From Pandoraea iniqua (GTDB lineage: Bacteria; Pseudomonadota; Gammaproteobacteria; Burkholderiales; Burkholderiaceae), in assembly GCF_902459685.1 (NCBI RefSeq), contig NZ_CABPSF010000008.1, positions 124,001 to 188,000 on the forward strand: a DNA stretch of 64,000 nucleotides, read 5' to 3'. The notes under the pieces are model-generated. The model saw only the letters and a list, made by a program, of their open reading frames with translations, was not told where the DNA came from and searched no databases. Position numbers and translations under genes: made by a program. Shown here in pieces: positions 10,203-19,666 of this stretch (the stretch's first letter is position 1; each line of letters opens with the position of its first letter).

Positions 10203-10265
10203 GGGGCCTGTTCATCCTGATATCGGGCAAGGATTGCCCGCCAAAAACCAGGGTGAACAGGCCCC
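10203..10265. repeat. Nested inverted repeat in the lnt-glyQ intergenic region
   Basis: Outer 17-bp arms at 10203-10219 and 10249-10265 pair with a single G-T mismatch (GGGGCCTGTTCATCCTG against CAGGGTGAACAGGCCCC). Inside, CGGGCAA (10224-10230) pairs perfectly with TTGCCCG (10234-10240). The element lies between lnt and glyQ, both on the minus strand. No T-tract follows on either strand, so it is not a standard intrinsic terminator. Confidence 0.85.
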
Positions 10266-10374
10266 AAAACCTTGAATTTTAGCGGGAATCCGGCCCGAGC
10301 GGGGTGTTGGCCGACCAATGACGCGCCAGCCTTGCCGCAGCGCCCGTCAAGCGTGGCGCATTTATGTGACGGAT

Positions 10375-11931
10375 TCAGCGCGTGCGGCGACCGGCGATCA
10401 GGCCAAGGCCGAGGGCGGCCAGCGCCAGCAGCAGTGCCGGCACATTGCCGAAACGCACGTAAGGCGTGAGGCCCGTGTAGGGCTGCACCTTGCCCGTGAG
10501 CGCGCCGACGGTCATCGCCGGCAGGCGGCCTTGCACGCGACCCTGTGCATCGATGATGGCCGTCGTGCCGGTGTTGGTCGCACGCAGCATCGGACGTCCG
10601 GTTTCGAGCGTGCGCATGCGGGCGATTTGCAGATGCTGATCTAGTGCAATGGTGTCGCCGAACCACGCCAGATTGGTCGAGTTGGCGAGCACCGTTGCGG
10701 GCTCCGGCATGTTGCGTAGCGCCTGAGCGATCTCTTCGCCGAACAAGTCTTCGTAGCAGATGTCGAGCGCCACACGCTGATCGCGCACCGGGAAGCCGGT
10801 CGGCGTTGCCGAGCCGCGCAGGAAGTCGCCCAGCGGGATATGCATCATGTCGACAAACCACCGGAAGCCCCACGGCACGAACTCGCCGAATGGCACGAGA
10901 TGGTGTTTGTCGTAGCGGTGCAGCGTCTGGTCGCGCGGCGTGACGCCGAACAGACTGTTGGTCAAATCCGTCGGACCTTGCGGCGTCAACGTCGCGCCCA
11001 CAGCGCCGAGCACGACGTGCGAGCCGGTGCGGTCCGCAAATTCGCGGATCGGTGCGGCAATTTCCGGAGGAATCCCTTGCAGCAGCACCGGGAAGGCCGT
11101 TTCCGGCGTAATGATCAGGTCGGCCGGCGCTGCGGTGATCATGTCGCGATAGAGTGCCATCGCGTGATCGATACCGGCACGCTCGAACTTCATGTCCTGC
11201 GGGATATTGCCTTGCAGCAGTCGCACCGTGAGCGGTTGCCCAGAAGGCGTGGTCCATGCGTGACGGGCGAGGCCGGTACCGATGCTGAGCAGTGCGAGCA
11301 CCCCGACGACCGCGAGCAGTCGGCGTGCCGGTCGCGTCGCCATGTTCAGCGGCAACACCGCACGCGCGAGCCATGCGGCGGCCAGTGCAGCAAGACCGCC
11401 AATGCCATACACGCCGAGCAGCGGCGCAAAGCCGGCGAGCGGGCCATCGACGTGGGCGTAACCGGGCGTGAGCCACGGGAAGCCAGTGAAGACGGTGCCA
11501 CGCAGCCATTCGGCGAGCGTCCAACTGCCGGCAAACGCCAACGCACGCCACGGGCCCGTGGCCGGTACCCAGCGCGTGACGAAGGTCGCGAGTGCGGGGT
11601 AGATCGCCAGATAAAGCGAGAACAGCACGACAGCGGCACCGGCCATCACGCCGGGCATGCCACCGTACGTGTGCATGCTGATGTAGAGCCACCAGATGCC
11701 GGAGACGAACGACGCCACGCCGAAACAGCCGCCGAGCCACAACGCATCGCGCCGCGATGCGCTGCGCTCGACCAGCGCAAACAGGCCGGCCATCGCCAGC
11801 AGTTGCAGCCACCAGTCATCGCGGGGTGCGAAAGCCAGCGTTTGTGCAATACCGGCCAGACCGGCGAGCGCACGCGCACGCCAGGCCGGCCACGAGCGCC
11901 GCTCGGGCGCGTGGACGGTCATTTCCTGCAT
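10375..11931 (-). CDS. lnt: Apolipoprotein N-acyltransferase
   Basis: Lnt adds the third acyl chain to lipoproteins at the inner membrane. The 518-residue protein has about six N-terminal membrane helices followed by a periplasmic nitrilase-fold domain. The catalytic Glu-Lys-Cys triad is visible: Glu in TPETAFP, Lys in YDKHHLVPFGEF and Cys in LDICYEDLFGEE. A final membrane helix (ALLLALAALGLGLIAG) ends the protein. It follows corC by 12 bp, the usual pairing in proteobacteria. ATG 11922 is an alternative start. Confidence 0.95.
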   Translation of the reverse strand: MQEMTVHAPERRSWPAWRARALAGLAGIAQTLAFAPRDDWWLQLLAMAGLFALVERSASRRDALWLGGCFGVASFVSGIWWLYISMHTYGGMPGVMAGAAVVLFSLYLAIYPALATFVTRWVPATGPWRALAFAGSWTLAEWLRGTVFTGFPWLTPGYAHVDGPLAGFAPLLGVYGIGGLAALAAAWLARAVLPLNMATRPARRLLAVVGVLALLSIGTGLARHAWTTPSGQPLTVRLLQGNIPQDMKFERAGIDHAMALYRDMITAAPADLIITPETAFPVLLQGIPPEIAAPIREFADRTGSHVVLGAVGATLTPQGPTDLTNSLFGVTPRDQTLHRYDKHHLVPFGEFVPWGFRWFVDMMHIPLGDFLRGSATPTGFPVRDQRVALDICYEDLFGEEIAQALRNMPEPATVLANSTNLAWFGDTIALDQHLQIARMRTLETGRPMLRATNTGTTAIIDAQGRVQGRLPAMTVGALTGKVQPYTGLTPYVRFGNVPALLLALAALGLGLIAGRRTR

Positions 11932-11943
11932 GGATCGATGAGG

Positions 11944-12819
11944 TTAGTCAGTCTGAACGACGGGTGCCGGTTCCACGCGCCGCAACAGCAGCATATGGAT
12001 CTGACGGCCGTCGGCACGCAGCACCTCGAACACGAGATTGCCGACGCGCAGACGTTCGCCACGACGCGGCACACGACCGAACTGGTGCGTGATCATACCG
12101 CCGATCGTGTCGTTTTCCGCGTCGACGAACTGGGTGCCGAACGCGTCGTTGAACTGCTCGATTTCGGTGAGCGCGCGAATGCGATAACTGCCGTCGGGCG
12201 CCGCGATGATGTTGTCTTCTTCTTCGTCGAAGTCGTACTCGTCTTCGATGTCGCCGACGATTTGTTCGAGCACGTCTTCAATGGTGATGAGACCGGCCAC
12301 GCCGCCGTATTCGTCCACGACGATGGCGATGTGGTTGCGGTTCACGCGGAAGTCATGCAGCAACACGTTCAGACGCTTCGACTCGGGGATGAACACCGCC
12401 GGGCGCAGCATGTCGCGCACATCGAAGTCGTGATTCGCGTAGAAGCGAAGCAGATCCTTCGCGAGCAGAATGCCGATGATGTTGTCGCGATTGCCTTCGT
12501 ACACGGGATAGCGCGAGTGCGCCTGTTCCAGTGCGAACGGCATGAATTCTTCGGGAGTCTGTTCGATGTTGATGGCGTCCATCTGGGCGCGGGGCACCAT
12601 GATGTCGCGTGCGCACAGATCGGCCACCTGGAACACGCCCTCGATCATCGCCAGAGAATCGGCGTCCATCAGGTTGCGGGCGTGAGCGTCTTGCAGAATT
12701 TCGAGCAACTCTGCGCGCGACTCCGGCTCCGGGGAAATCAGATCGGTGAGGCGTTCGAGCAGAGAGCGAGGTTTTTCGGGCTTTTTTTGACCGGGTCGAC
12801 TGGGATAAGGGTCGTTCAT
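11944..12819 (-). CDS. corC: CorC/HlyC-family CBS-domain transporter-associated protein
   Basis: A 291-residue cytosolic protein with an N-terminal helical segment, a CBS pair at roughly residues 65-190 (DIMVPRAQMDAI begins the first, VDEYGGVAGLITIEDVLEQI ends the second) and a C-terminal CorC/HlyC domain. It is linked to magnesium/cobalt efflux in enterobacteria. It sits directly upstream of lnt, in the same block as ybeY and phoH, the conserved phoH-ybeY-corC-lnt cluster. Here chaC is inserted between ybeY and corC. Confidence 0.9.
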   Translation of the reverse strand: MNDPYPSRPGQKKPEKPRSLLERLTDLISPEPESRAELLEILQDAHARNLMDADSLAMIEGVFQVADLCARDIMVPRAQMDAINIEQTPEEFMPFALEQAHSRYPVYEGNRDNIIGILLAKDLLRFYANHDFDVRDMLRPAVFIPESKRLNVLLHDFRVNRNHIAIVVDEYGGVAGLITIEDVLEQIVGDIEDEYDFDEEEDNIIAAPDGSYRIRALTEIEQFNDAFGTQFVDAENDTIGGMITHQFGRVPRRGERLRVGNLVFEVLRADGRQIHMLLLRRVEPAPVVQTD

Positions 12820-12897
12820 GACGGCGCGTCCAAGTTGGGCGGACGCCGAGCTGTTTCAGGAAGCTAAAGGATACACCAGATGCACGCCATTGCCGTG

Positions 12898-13596
12898 TCA
12901 GCGCTGGCCGGTCGGTGCACCGCAGCGGTGCAGCACGGCTTCGAGCGCGGGGTCGGGCATGCCCGCTTCGCGTAGTGCTTTGACCGTGCGGGCCACGTAA
13001 TCGTGGGTGGTGCCGTAGCGGCCCTGTGCCTGATCGAAGACCTTGCGCACGATGTTGTCGGGCAGACGGCCGGCGTAACTTTTCACGTCGCGGCGCATCA
13101 CGAAAGCCAGCGCGGGGGTCGTGCGACCGTCGGCGAGCGCGCAGTGCAGCCACGCCGGACGGTACGAGCCCATCGCCATTTCACGATGCCAGAGCGATTC
13201 GAGGTGTGCGCGTGCGGTTGCTGCCGAGAGGCGCAATGCCACGCCGGCGCATGAGCCGCCCCGGTCGAGCGCGAGCACGAGGCCGGGGTGTTCCGGGGTG
13301 CCGCGATTGACGCGCGACCACAGATAAAGGCCCCGGTGATAGCCGAACACGCGGGCGTGCAGGCTTTCTTCCATCGGCACGCCCGGGTTCCAGATCAGCG
13401 AGCCGTAGGCGAAGATCCAGAGATCCTGCTTGCCGTTCCAGCCGGCGAGGGCGGCGTCGAGCGAGCGCGACAGCTCTTCGGGGCTCAGATGGCGGGCGAT
13501 GCCGAGGTCGGGCGGGTACTGGGTGCATCCGGGGCCGCTCGACACGCTGGCCTGAGGGGATTCGGGGGCGGTCGGGTGGTCTGGGATGCGGTCCAT
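12898..13596 (-). CDS. chaC: ChaC-type glutathione gamma-glutamylcyclotransferase
   Basis: ChaC cleaves cytosolic glutathione to 5-oxoproline and Cys-Gly. The 232-residue protein has the substrate loop FAYGSLIWNPG and a catalytic-Glu candidate in LWHREM. VFGYHRGLYLWSRVNRGTPEHPG is the family core. The first ~45 residues are a Pro/Ser-rich lead and the true start could be later. It separates ybeY from corC, an insertion into an otherwise conserved cluster. Confidence 0.88.
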   Translation of the reverse strand: MDRIPDHPTAPESPQASVSSGPGCTQYPPDLGIARHLSPEELSRSLDAALAGWNGKQDLWIFAYGSLIWNPGVPMEESLHARVFGYHRGLYLWSRVNRGTPEHPGLVLALDRGGSCAGVALRLSAATARAHLESLWHREMAMGSYRPAWLHCALADGRTTPALAFVMRRDVKSYAGRLPDNIVRKVFDQAQGRYGTTHDYVARTVKALREAGMPDPALEAVLHRCGAPTGQR

Positions 13597-13617
13597 GCGG
13601 TCTATGCGTTCGGCGGT

Positions 13618-14175
13618 TCAGGCGCGGCGCGATTTGGCCGGCGGGGTGGTCTTGGCAGCGGCCGGCGTGGTCTTGGGCGTCTTGCGCTGCGTGGCGATCT
13701 TCTCCGACGCATAAGGATCGGCGTAGCCGAGGCCGGCGAGAATCTCCGTCTCCAGCGCTTCCATTTCCTCGGCTTCGTCGTCTTCTTCGTGATCGTAGCC
13801 TTGCGCGTGCAGTACGCCGTGCACGATCAGATGGGCGTAATGCGCCTCAAGCGTCAGGCCCTGCTCGTTCGCTTCGCGCTCGACCACCGGGCAGCACAGC
13901 ACGATGTCGCCCATGACCGGGTCGCTCTCGTCTTGCGCGTACGCGAACGTCAGCACATTGGTCGCGTAGTCCTTGCCGCGATAGCTGCGGTTCAGCTCCT
14001 GACCTTCGTCGGCATCGACAAAGCGCAGCGTCAGCTCGGCGTCGGCCAGTTGCGCGGCCTGCACCCAGCGGCGCAGGTTGGCGCGCGAGAGCACCGCCTT
14101 GTGGGCGGCGAAGTCGCGCCCGAGCACGAACTGGCTCGTGAGCGTCAGCGCGTGACGGGGGCGGGCACCGCTCAT
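13618..14175 (-). CDS. ybeY: Endoribonuclease YbeY, 16S rRNA maturation
   Basis: YbeY is a single-strand endoribonuclease needed for 16S rRNA 3' end maturation and 70S quality control. The zinc site H-x3-H-x5-H is complete in [11 protein letters not shown] and is followed by the acidic [13 protein letters not shown] stretch. The 185-residue protein ends in a Lys/Thr/Ala-rich tail (from about residue 160) that is longer than usual and looks disordered. Its start overlaps the phoH stop by 4 bp, indicating coupling. Confidence 0.94.
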   Translation of the reverse strand: MSGARPRHALTLTSQFVLGRDFAAHKAVLSRANLRRWVQAAQLADAELTLRFVDADEGQELNRSYRGKDYATNVLTFAYAQDESDPVMGDIVLCCPVVEREANEQGLTLEAHYAHLIVHGVLHAQGYDHEEDDEAEEMEALETEILAGLGYADPYASEKIATQRKTPKTTPAAAKTTPPAKSRRA

Positions 14176-15242
14176 GCGTTGCCTCGCGGCGCACGCGCCT
14201 GACGGGGTTGGCGCGGCTCATGATCGGCCGAGGCCGGCAGATCGAGTCCCGCTTCTGCGTGTTGGGCGTGGGCTTCGTACGCATCGACGATGCGCGCGAC
14301 CAGCGGGTGACGCACCACATCCACGCTGGTGAAACGGGTCATCGCGATGCCGCGCACGTTCTTCAGAATCACTTGCGCTTCGTTCAGGCCGCTCTTGTGG
14401 CCACGCGGCAAGTCGACCTGCGTCGTATCGCCCGTCACCACGGCCTTGCTGCCGAAGCCGATCCGCGTGAGGAACATCTTCATCTGTTCCGGCGTGGTGT
14501 TCTGCGCCTCGTCCAGAATGATGAACGCGTGATTGAGCGTGCGCCCGCGCATATAGGCAAGCGGCGCAATTTCGATCATCTGCTTCTCGAAGTACTTCTG
14601 CGTCTTGTCGAAGCCGAGCAGATCGTAGAGTGCGTCGTAGAGCGGGCGCAGGTACGGGTCGACCTTCTGCGCGAGATCGCCGGGCAGAAAGCCGAGACGC
14701 TCACCGGCCTCGACGGCCGGGCGGGTCAGCACGATGCGCTTGACCGCGTCGCGCTCGAGCGCATCGACGGCGCAGGCCACCGCCAGATACGTCTTGCCGG
14801 TGCCCGCCGGTCCGATGCCGAACGTGACATCGTGCGACAGAATCTGCTTGAGGTAGTCGCGCTGCGCCGGCGTGCGGCCGTGCAGGTCGGTGCGGCGGGT
14901 GTGCAGCACCGGCGAGCCGGTTTCCGTCTCGTCACCCGTGGCGAACGGATTATCGTCGCCGTGGCGCAGGATCGGCTCATGGCCCTGACGCGTTTCCACC
15001 AGACCCAGCTGAATGTCGTCGACCGACAGCGGTTCGGTGGCGCGGTTGTAGAAGCTTTCCAGCGCCTGCGTCGCGATGACGGCACTCTTGCCGCGAATCG
15101 TGAAGCGATGGCCCCGGCGGGAAATCGACACGTCGAGAGCCTGTTCAATCTGGCGCAGGTTCTCGTCGAGCGGGCCGCAAAGGTTGGCCAGCCGGCGATT
15201 GTCGTCGCGCGGCGCGGTAAATTCTTGGGCGAGTGCTTTCAA
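14172..15242 (-). CDS. ybeZ: PhoH-family ATPase (YbeZ)
   Basis: A 356-residue cytosolic P-loop ATPase paired with YbeY. A KH-like N-terminal part (residues 20-80) precedes Walker A GPAGTGKT near residue 144 and Walker [10 protein letters not shown]. The start is TTG at 15242: the family N-terminus ([14 protein letters not shown]) begins exactly there and no ATG or GTG occurs upstream before the in-frame stop at 15303-15305. The gene overlaps ybeY by 4 bp and lies 46 bp from miaB. Confidence 0.92.
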   Translation of the reverse strand: MKALAQEFTAPRDDNRRLANLCGPLDENLRQIEQALDVSISRRGHRFTIRGKSAVIATQALESFYNRATEPLSVDDIQLGLVETRQGHEPILRHGDDNPFATGDETETGSPVLHTRRTDLHGRTPAQRDYLKQILSHDVTFGIGPAGTGKTYLAVACAVDALERDAVKRIVLTRPAVEAGERLGFLPGDLAQKVDPYLRPLYDALYDLLGFDKTQKYFEKQMIEIAPLAYMRGRTLNHAFIILDEAQNTTPEQMKMFLTRIGFGSKAVVTGDTTQVDLPRGHKSGLNEAQVILKNVRGIAMTRFTSVDVVRHPLVARIVDAYEAHAQHAEAGLDLPASADHEPRQPRQARAPRGNA

Positions 15243-15288
15243 GATGATCCGGTGTGATGGGTCAGTGCTGTCAGGGCAGTCAGTGCGA

Positions 15289-16632
15289 TCAGTGCGTGAT
15301 GATCAGTTCGCCGCGCAGTGAGTGCGGGTAGGCGAAGGTGATCACCACGTCCGTCATCTGGCCGATGAGTGCGCTGCGTTGTGCCTCGGACGCCGGGAAG
15401 TTGACCACGCGGTTGTTCTCGGTGCGGCCTTGCAACTCGTTCGGATCTTTGCGCGAGACGCCTTCGACCAGAATGCGCTGACGCGAGCCGACCATGCGCT
15501 GGCTGATGCGCGCGGCGTTCTCTTCGACCACGGCCTGCAAGTGTTGCAGGCGGCGCAGCTTCACTTCGCGCGGCGTGTCGTCCGGCAGGTTGGCGGCGGG
15601 CGTGCCCGGGCGCGGGCTGTAGATGAACGAGAAGCTCGTGTCGTAGCCGATCTCGTGAATCATCGCCATGAGCTTGTCGAAATCTTCTTCGGTCTCGCCG
15701 GGGAAGCCGACGATGAAGTCCGACGACATCGACATGTCCGGGCGCACCTGACGCAGACGGCGAATGATCGACTTGTATTCCAGCGCCGTGTAACCGCGCT
15801 TCATGGCCGAGAGCACGCGGTCGGCGCCGTGCTGCACCGGCAGGTGCAGGTGGCTCACGAGCTTGGGCACCTTCGCGTACATGTCGATCAGGCGCTGCGT
15901 GAATTCCTTCGGATGGCTCGTCGTGAAGCGAATGCGCTCGATGCCGGGCACTTCGGCCACGTACTCCACCAGCAGGGCGAAGTCGGCGATTTCGCCGTCG
16001 GCCATCAGGCCGCGGTAGGCGTTCACGTTCTGACCCAGCAGCGTGATTTCGCGCACGCCTTGCTCGGCCAGACCGGCAATTTCCGTGAGCACGTCTTCAA
16101 ACGGACGCGAGACTTCGTCGCCGCGCGTGTACGGCACGACGCAGTAGCTACAGTATTTGGAGCAGCCTTCCATGATCGAGACGAAGGCCGTGGCACCGTC
16201 GACCTTGGCGGGCGGCAGGTGATCGAACTTCTCGATTTCCGGGAACGAGATGTCGACTTGCGAGCGGCCGGTGGAACGGCGCGCTTCGAGCATCTGCGGC
16301 AGGCGGTGCAGGGTTTGCGGGCCGAACACCACGTCGACGTACGGGGCGCGCTGCACGATGGCGGCGCCTTCCTGACTGGCGACACAGCCGCCGACGCCGA
16401 TCACGAGATCCGGCTTGATTTCCTTGAGGGCGCGCATGCGGCCCAGATCCGAGAACACCTTTTCCTGCGCCTTTTCACGCACCGAGCAGGTGTTGAACAG
16501 GATGACGTCAGCGTCTTCGGGGGTGTCGGTCTTCTCGAGACCCTCGGCGGCGCCGAGCACGTCCGCCATCTTGTCGGAGTCGTACTCGTTCATCTGACAG
16601 CCGAACGTCTTGATGTAAATCTTCTTTGCCAT
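15289..16632 (-). CDS. miaB: tRNA-2-methylthio-N6-dimethylallyladenosine synthase
   Basis: MiaB converts i6A37 to ms2i6A37 in tRNAs reading UNN codons. The 447-residue radical-SAM enzyme has the auxiliary-cluster cysteines in TFGCQMN, NTCSVR and GGCVASQ. The SAM cluster C-x3-C-x2-C is CSKYCSYC, and a C-terminal TRAM domain starts near residue 378. Length and order are standard. It heads the miaB-phoH-ybeY run, probably from a promoter in the 279-bp region upstream. Confidence 0.96.
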   Translation of the reverse strand: MAKKIYIKTFGCQMNEYDSDKMADVLGAAEGLEKTDTPEDADVILFNTCSVREKAQEKVFSDLGRMRALKEIKPDLVIGVGGCVASQEGAAIVQRAPYVDVVFGPQTLHRLPQMLEARRSTGRSQVDISFPEIEKFDHLPPAKVDGATAFVSIMEGCSKYCSYCVVPYTRGDEVSRPFEDVLTEIAGLAEQGVREITLLGQNVNAYRGLMADGEIADFALLVEYVAEVPGIERIRFTTSHPKEFTQRLIDMYAKVPKLVSHLHLPVQHGADRVLSAMKRGYTALEYKSIIRRLRQVRPDMSMSSDFIVGFPGETEEDFDKLMAMIHEIGYDTSFSFIYSPRPGTPAANLPDDTPREVKLRRLQHLQAVVEENAARISQRMVGSRQRILVEGVSRKDPNELQGRTENNRVVNFPASEAQRSALIGQMTDVVITFAYPHSLRGELIITH

Positions 16633-16740
16633 TGAGTGTGCGCCGTTCGCAGTGGTTAACCTGGGGGCGTCCGTAATTGGTTATTTCGGAGGTTTTCCGG
16701 GGTTCTGTCGGGTGGCCGGCCAGAGAAAAAAGCGGCAGCC

Positions 16741-16767
16741 AAAACGCAAAAGCCGGCGTGGCCGGCC
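16741..16767 (-). terminator. Intrinsic terminator of the znu operon
   Basis: Read on the minus strand, GCCGGC-CAC-GCCGGC forms a 6-bp stem followed by TTTTGCGTTTT. It lies downstream of znuA and upstream of miaB. Confidence 0.65.
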
Positions 16768-16863
16768 TGTCCGGACCTCCGTAGCGGGGCCGGTGAGTGG
16801 TGCGCGCATTATACCGCGTGAACGGCAGGGGTATTGCGTCAGGTGGACGCTGGCGGCGTCACG

Positions 16864-16897
16864 GCTGCCCGGGCCGGCGAGGGCCGGCCGGGGCAGC
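16864..16897. repeat. Strong GC hairpin just after znuA
   Basis: GCTGCCC (16864-16870) pairs with GGGCAGC (16891-16897), with further GGGCCGGC/GCCGGCC pairing inside. It begins 15 bp after the znuA stop and has no T-tract. It may protect the transcript end or act with the downstream terminator. Confidence 0.6.
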
Positions 16898-16911
16898 GAG
16901 GCCAGCCGTGC

Positions 16912-17850
16912 TTAGCGGTTGTCCTTCATCGCGGCGGCGATGGCGCGGATGTTGTGCTGGAACAACTGGAGGTAGGTCGAGGCTTCCGGGTTTTGCGAGA
17001 GCGCGTCTGAATAGAGCTTGCCGTCGACCTGCACCTTCGCGTCGTGCGCGATGCGTTGAATCAGGCGCGGATTCGAGATGTTCTCCATGAACACGGCCTT
17101 GATGCCCGTGCGGCGGATGATGCGGATCAGGTTGGCCACGTCGCGCGCGCTGGCTTCGCTTTCCGTCGACACGCCTTCCGGGGCCAGGAACTTGATCTCG
17201 AAGCGCTCGCCCAGATAGCCGAAGGCGTCATGCGAGGTCAGCACCACGCGGCGGTTGGCCGGCACGGCGGCGAGTTGCTTGCGGGCCCATGTAATCAGGT
17301 CGTCGAGGGCGAGCTGATAGTTCTTCGCACGATCGGTGTAGTAGGCGCGCCCGGCCGGATCGGCCTGCGAGAGCGCGGCGGCGACCTTGTCGACCATCGA
17401 CTTCACCAGCACCGGGTCTTGGAACATGTGCGGGTCGGTGACGACCTTACCGTCATCGCGCATGGTGCGGGGCTTGAGCCCGTCGGTGACCGTCACGATC
17501 TTGCCCGGGTAGTGGCTGGCCTTCATCAGGCGCGGCAGCCAGCCCTCGAAACCGAGGCCGTTCACGAAGAACAGCTTCGTGCCCGAGAGTTTGGCGACGT
17601 CGGCCGGGGTCGGCTCATAGACGTGCGTGTCCTGATCGGGGCCGACCAGTGTCGTGACGTCGACGCGGTCGCCGCCCACCACCTTCACGATGTCGGACAG
17701 GATGCTGAAGCTCACACCGACCGGCAGACGTGTGTCTTGTGCCTGTGCCGGGCCGGCGGCTGCCAGCGTGAGCGCGACCGACGAAAGCAGCGCGGCGAAG
17801 AAACGCGCACCCGGCCATGATTTACCGCCCGATTTACCCAATCCGAACAT
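16912..17850 (-). CDS. znuA: ZnuA-like metal-binding protein of a zinc/manganese ABC importer
   Basis: A 312-residue cluster-9 substrate-binding protein. A signal peptide (LSSVALTLAAAGPAQAQ, cleavage near residue 38) sends it to the periplasm. Candidate metal ligands are His in DQDTHVYEP, His in TDPHMFQDP, His in TSHDAFGY and the late Asp in KLYSDAL. The His-rich loop seen in many ZnuA proteins is absent, so specificity cannot be read from the protein alone. ATG 17850 has a good AGAGGA site. The frame extends to 18357, but that stretch overlaps znuB. It is the last gene of the operon. Confidence 0.88.
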   Translation of the reverse strand: MFGLGKSGGKSWPGARFFAALLSSVALTLAAAGPAQAQDTRLPVGVSFSILSDIVKVVGGDRVDVTTLVGPDQDTHVYEPTPADVAKLSGTKLFFVNGLGFEGWLPRLMKASHYPGKIVTVTDGLKPRTMRDDGKVVTDPHMFQDPVLVKSMVDKVAAALSQADPAGRAYYTDRAKNYQLALDDLITWARKQLAAVPANRRVVLTSHDAFGYLGERFEIKFLAPEGVSTESEASARDVANLIRIIRRTGIKAVFMENISNPRLIQRIAHDAKVQVDGKLYSDALSQNPEASTYLQLFQHNIRAIAAAMKDNR

Positions 17851-17861
17851 GTTTTCCTCTC

Positions 17862-18740
17862 TTAGATCGCCGGAGCCTGTGTGCGGCCCGGCGTGACAAG
17901 GAGCGCACCAAGATAGGCGATCCCTGCCGTCAAAACGATGGCCGGCCCCGATGGGCAGGCCAGATAGTACGAAATCAGCAGTCCGATGACGCTCGACGCG
18001 CTGGCGACCAGCCACGCCACGAGCAGCATGCCCGGCAGCGTGCTCGCCACCAGACGGGCGGTGGCCGCCGGCAACATCATCAGACCCACGGCCATGAGCG
18101 TGCCCATGGCCTGAAACCCTGCGACCAGATTCATCACCGTCAGCACGGTGAAGCCGAGGTGATAGCGCAGCACGGCTTTGCCATGCCCGTGGCCGAGAAA
18201 CGCCGGATCGGCGCTGTCGAGCACGAGGCCGCGATAATGCCAGCCGAACCACACCAGCGTCACGGTCGCGATGGCGGCCACGAGAATCAGCGACGGGTCG
18301 TCCACCGCCAGCACCGAGCCGAACAGCAGGTGCATCAGGTCGACGCTGTTGCCCCATTTCGAGACGATCACCACGCCGCCCGCCAGCGCCAGCAAGTAAA
18401 AGCCGGCAAAAGACGCGCCTTCATCGAGCCGCGTGCGGCGGCTCGACACCCCGGCCAGCAACGCCACGAGCAGACCGGCGACCATACCGCCGCCGGCCAT
18501 CCACGGCAGCGACAACCCGCCGATCAGATACCCCACGGCAGCGCCCGGCAGCACGGCATGCGAGAGCGAATCGCCCATCAGGCTCATGCGCCGCAGCAGC
18601 AGAAACACCCCTACGGGCGTGCAACCGAGCGACAGCGCGAGGCTGCCGACCAGCGCGTGGCGCATGAAATCGAATTCCGCAAACGGGCCGATCAGCAGGT
18701 GGATCAAGTTGCCCACGGCGCCCAGCGACTCAAGCGCCAT
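17862..18740 (-). CDS. znuB: Zinc/manganese ABC importer permease
   Basis: A 292-residue inner-membrane protein of the ABC-3 family with about eight hydrophobic segments and the conserved LLRRMSLMGDSLSHAVLPG coupling segment near residue 50. The start at 18740 has a GGAGG site and leads straight into the first helix region. It overlaps znuC by 11 bp and lies 11 bp before znuA, so the three are co-transcribed. Confidence 0.9.
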   Translation of the reverse strand: MALESLGAVGNLIHLLIGPFAEFDFMRHALVGSLALSLGCTPVGVFLLLRRMSLMGDSLSHAVLPGAAVGYLIGGLSLPWMAGGGMVAGLLVALLAGVSSRRTRLDEGASFAGFYLLALAGGVVIVSKWGNSVDLMHLLFGSVLAVDDPSLILVAAIATVTLVWFGWHYRGLVLDSADPAFLGHGHGKAVLRYHLGFTVLTVMNLVAGFQAMGTLMAVGLMMLPAATARLVASTLPGMLLVAWLVASASSVIGLLISYYLACPSGPAIVLTAGIAYLGALLVTPGRTQAPAI

Positions 18741-19503
18741 GGCGGCCTCCTGCGGTGAAGGTCGTGTAGCCGCCGGCGTCGGATAGGCCGACGTGCGCGT
18801 TGCCGCCAACGCCACCGAGACCGCCTATGCCGAATGCGCCGCCTGCCGACGGGAAGCCACTATGTAAACAGTCGGCCGGCCGTCCGGCGGCAACCAGCTT
18901 GCCGGCCATTACGGCGACATAAGCGAAGCGTTCCAGTACCAGCGGCAGATCGTGCAGCACCGTCACCACCGTGCGACCCTCGTTGCGCCATTGATCCAGC
19001 AAAGCCAGCAACAGTTCCGCAGACGGCACATCGATGCCGGTAAGGGGTTCATCCAGCAAAACGATCGGCGCATCTTCGACGATCAGGCGGGCGAAGCGGG
19101 CACGCTGCCATTGGCCGCCCGACAAGACTTCCAGCGGCTGGGCGCGCTTGTCGGCAAGCCCGACACGGCTGAGGGCTTCGTGGGCGCGCGCGAACTCGTC
19201 GCGGCCGAGCCGGCGGGCATCGCCGGTGCGGCGCCACGTGCCGGTGAGCACATATTCTTCCACGCACATCGGGAAGCGATGGTCGGTCTCGGGGCGTTGC
19301 GAGAGATAGGCGACGGGCTCGTCGCAAATGACATTGCCCGTGGTCGCCTTCTGGAGACCAGCGAGCACGCGCAGCAGTGTGGTCTTGCCACCGCCGTTCG
19401 GGCCCACGACCGCCGACAGCACGCCGGGCGCAAACGTCGCGTCCACGCCTTCGAGCGCAAGGTTGGGGCCGAAACGGACCGAGAGATTACGGCAGCCGAT
19501 CAC
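18730..19503 (-). CDS. znuC: Zinc/manganese ABC importer ATPase
   Basis: A 257-residue ABC ATPase: Walker A VGPNGGGKTT, signature LSGGQWQRARFARL, Walker B PIVLLDEPLTGID. The GTG at 19503 is the likely start. It follows an AGGGAG site at 7-nt spacing and overlaps the stop of the small upstream ORF as GTGA, and the conserved domain begins right after it. The frame runs to 19605, with an in-frame ATG at 19542 that is less well placed. The C-terminal ~25 residues are a Gly-rich, unconserved tail. Confidence 0.87.
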   Translation of the reverse strand: MIGCRNLSVRFGPNLALEGVDATFAPGVLSAVVGPNGGGKTTLLRVLAGLQKATTGNVICDEPVAYLSQRPETDHRFPMCVEEYVLTGTWRRTGDARRLGRDEFARAHEALSRVGLADKRAQPLEVLSGGQWQRARFARLIVEDAPIVLLDEPLTGIDVPSAELLLALLDQWRNEGRTVVTVLHDLPLVLERFAYVAVMAGKLVAAGRPADCLHSGFPSAGGAFGIGGLGGVGGNAHVGLSDAGGYTTFTAGGRHGA

Positions 19504-19622
19504 GAGGCGACTCCCTGGAGTGCCCAGAGGACGAGCGCCCATAGCGGCACGAGCACCAGCAGGGTGAGTGCGGTGCGTTGCCAGCCAGCGAGGCGATAGA
19601 GCCAAACGGAAAAGCGAATCAT
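19500..19622 (-). CDS. Small membrane protein upstream of znuC
   Basis: A 40-residue ORF (MIRFSVWLYRLAGWQRTALT at the start) with a single hydrophobic helix, LTLLVLVPLWALVLWALQG. Its stop overlaps the znuC GTG start by 4 bp, which suggests translational coupling, and it is the first ORF after the Zur-like operator. I do not recognise a family. It could be a small accessory subunit or a leader ORF for znuC. A longer frame to 19835 is open but crosses the operator. Confidence 0.55.
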   Translation of the reverse strand: MIRFSVWLYRLAGWQRTALTLLVLVPLWALVLWALQGVAS

Positions 19623-19666
19623 GGCGCGGGTAGGGCGGACATCACACAGATTGCAACTGTGTAATA

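Noticed and set aside
10203-10265. Intrinsic terminator between lnt and glyQ
   Set aside because: The hairpin is strong but neither strand has a T-tract after it.
13618-14175. YbeY truncated or frameshifted at its C-terminus
   Set aside because: The zinc motif and core length are complete; the odd tail is an extra low-complexity extension.
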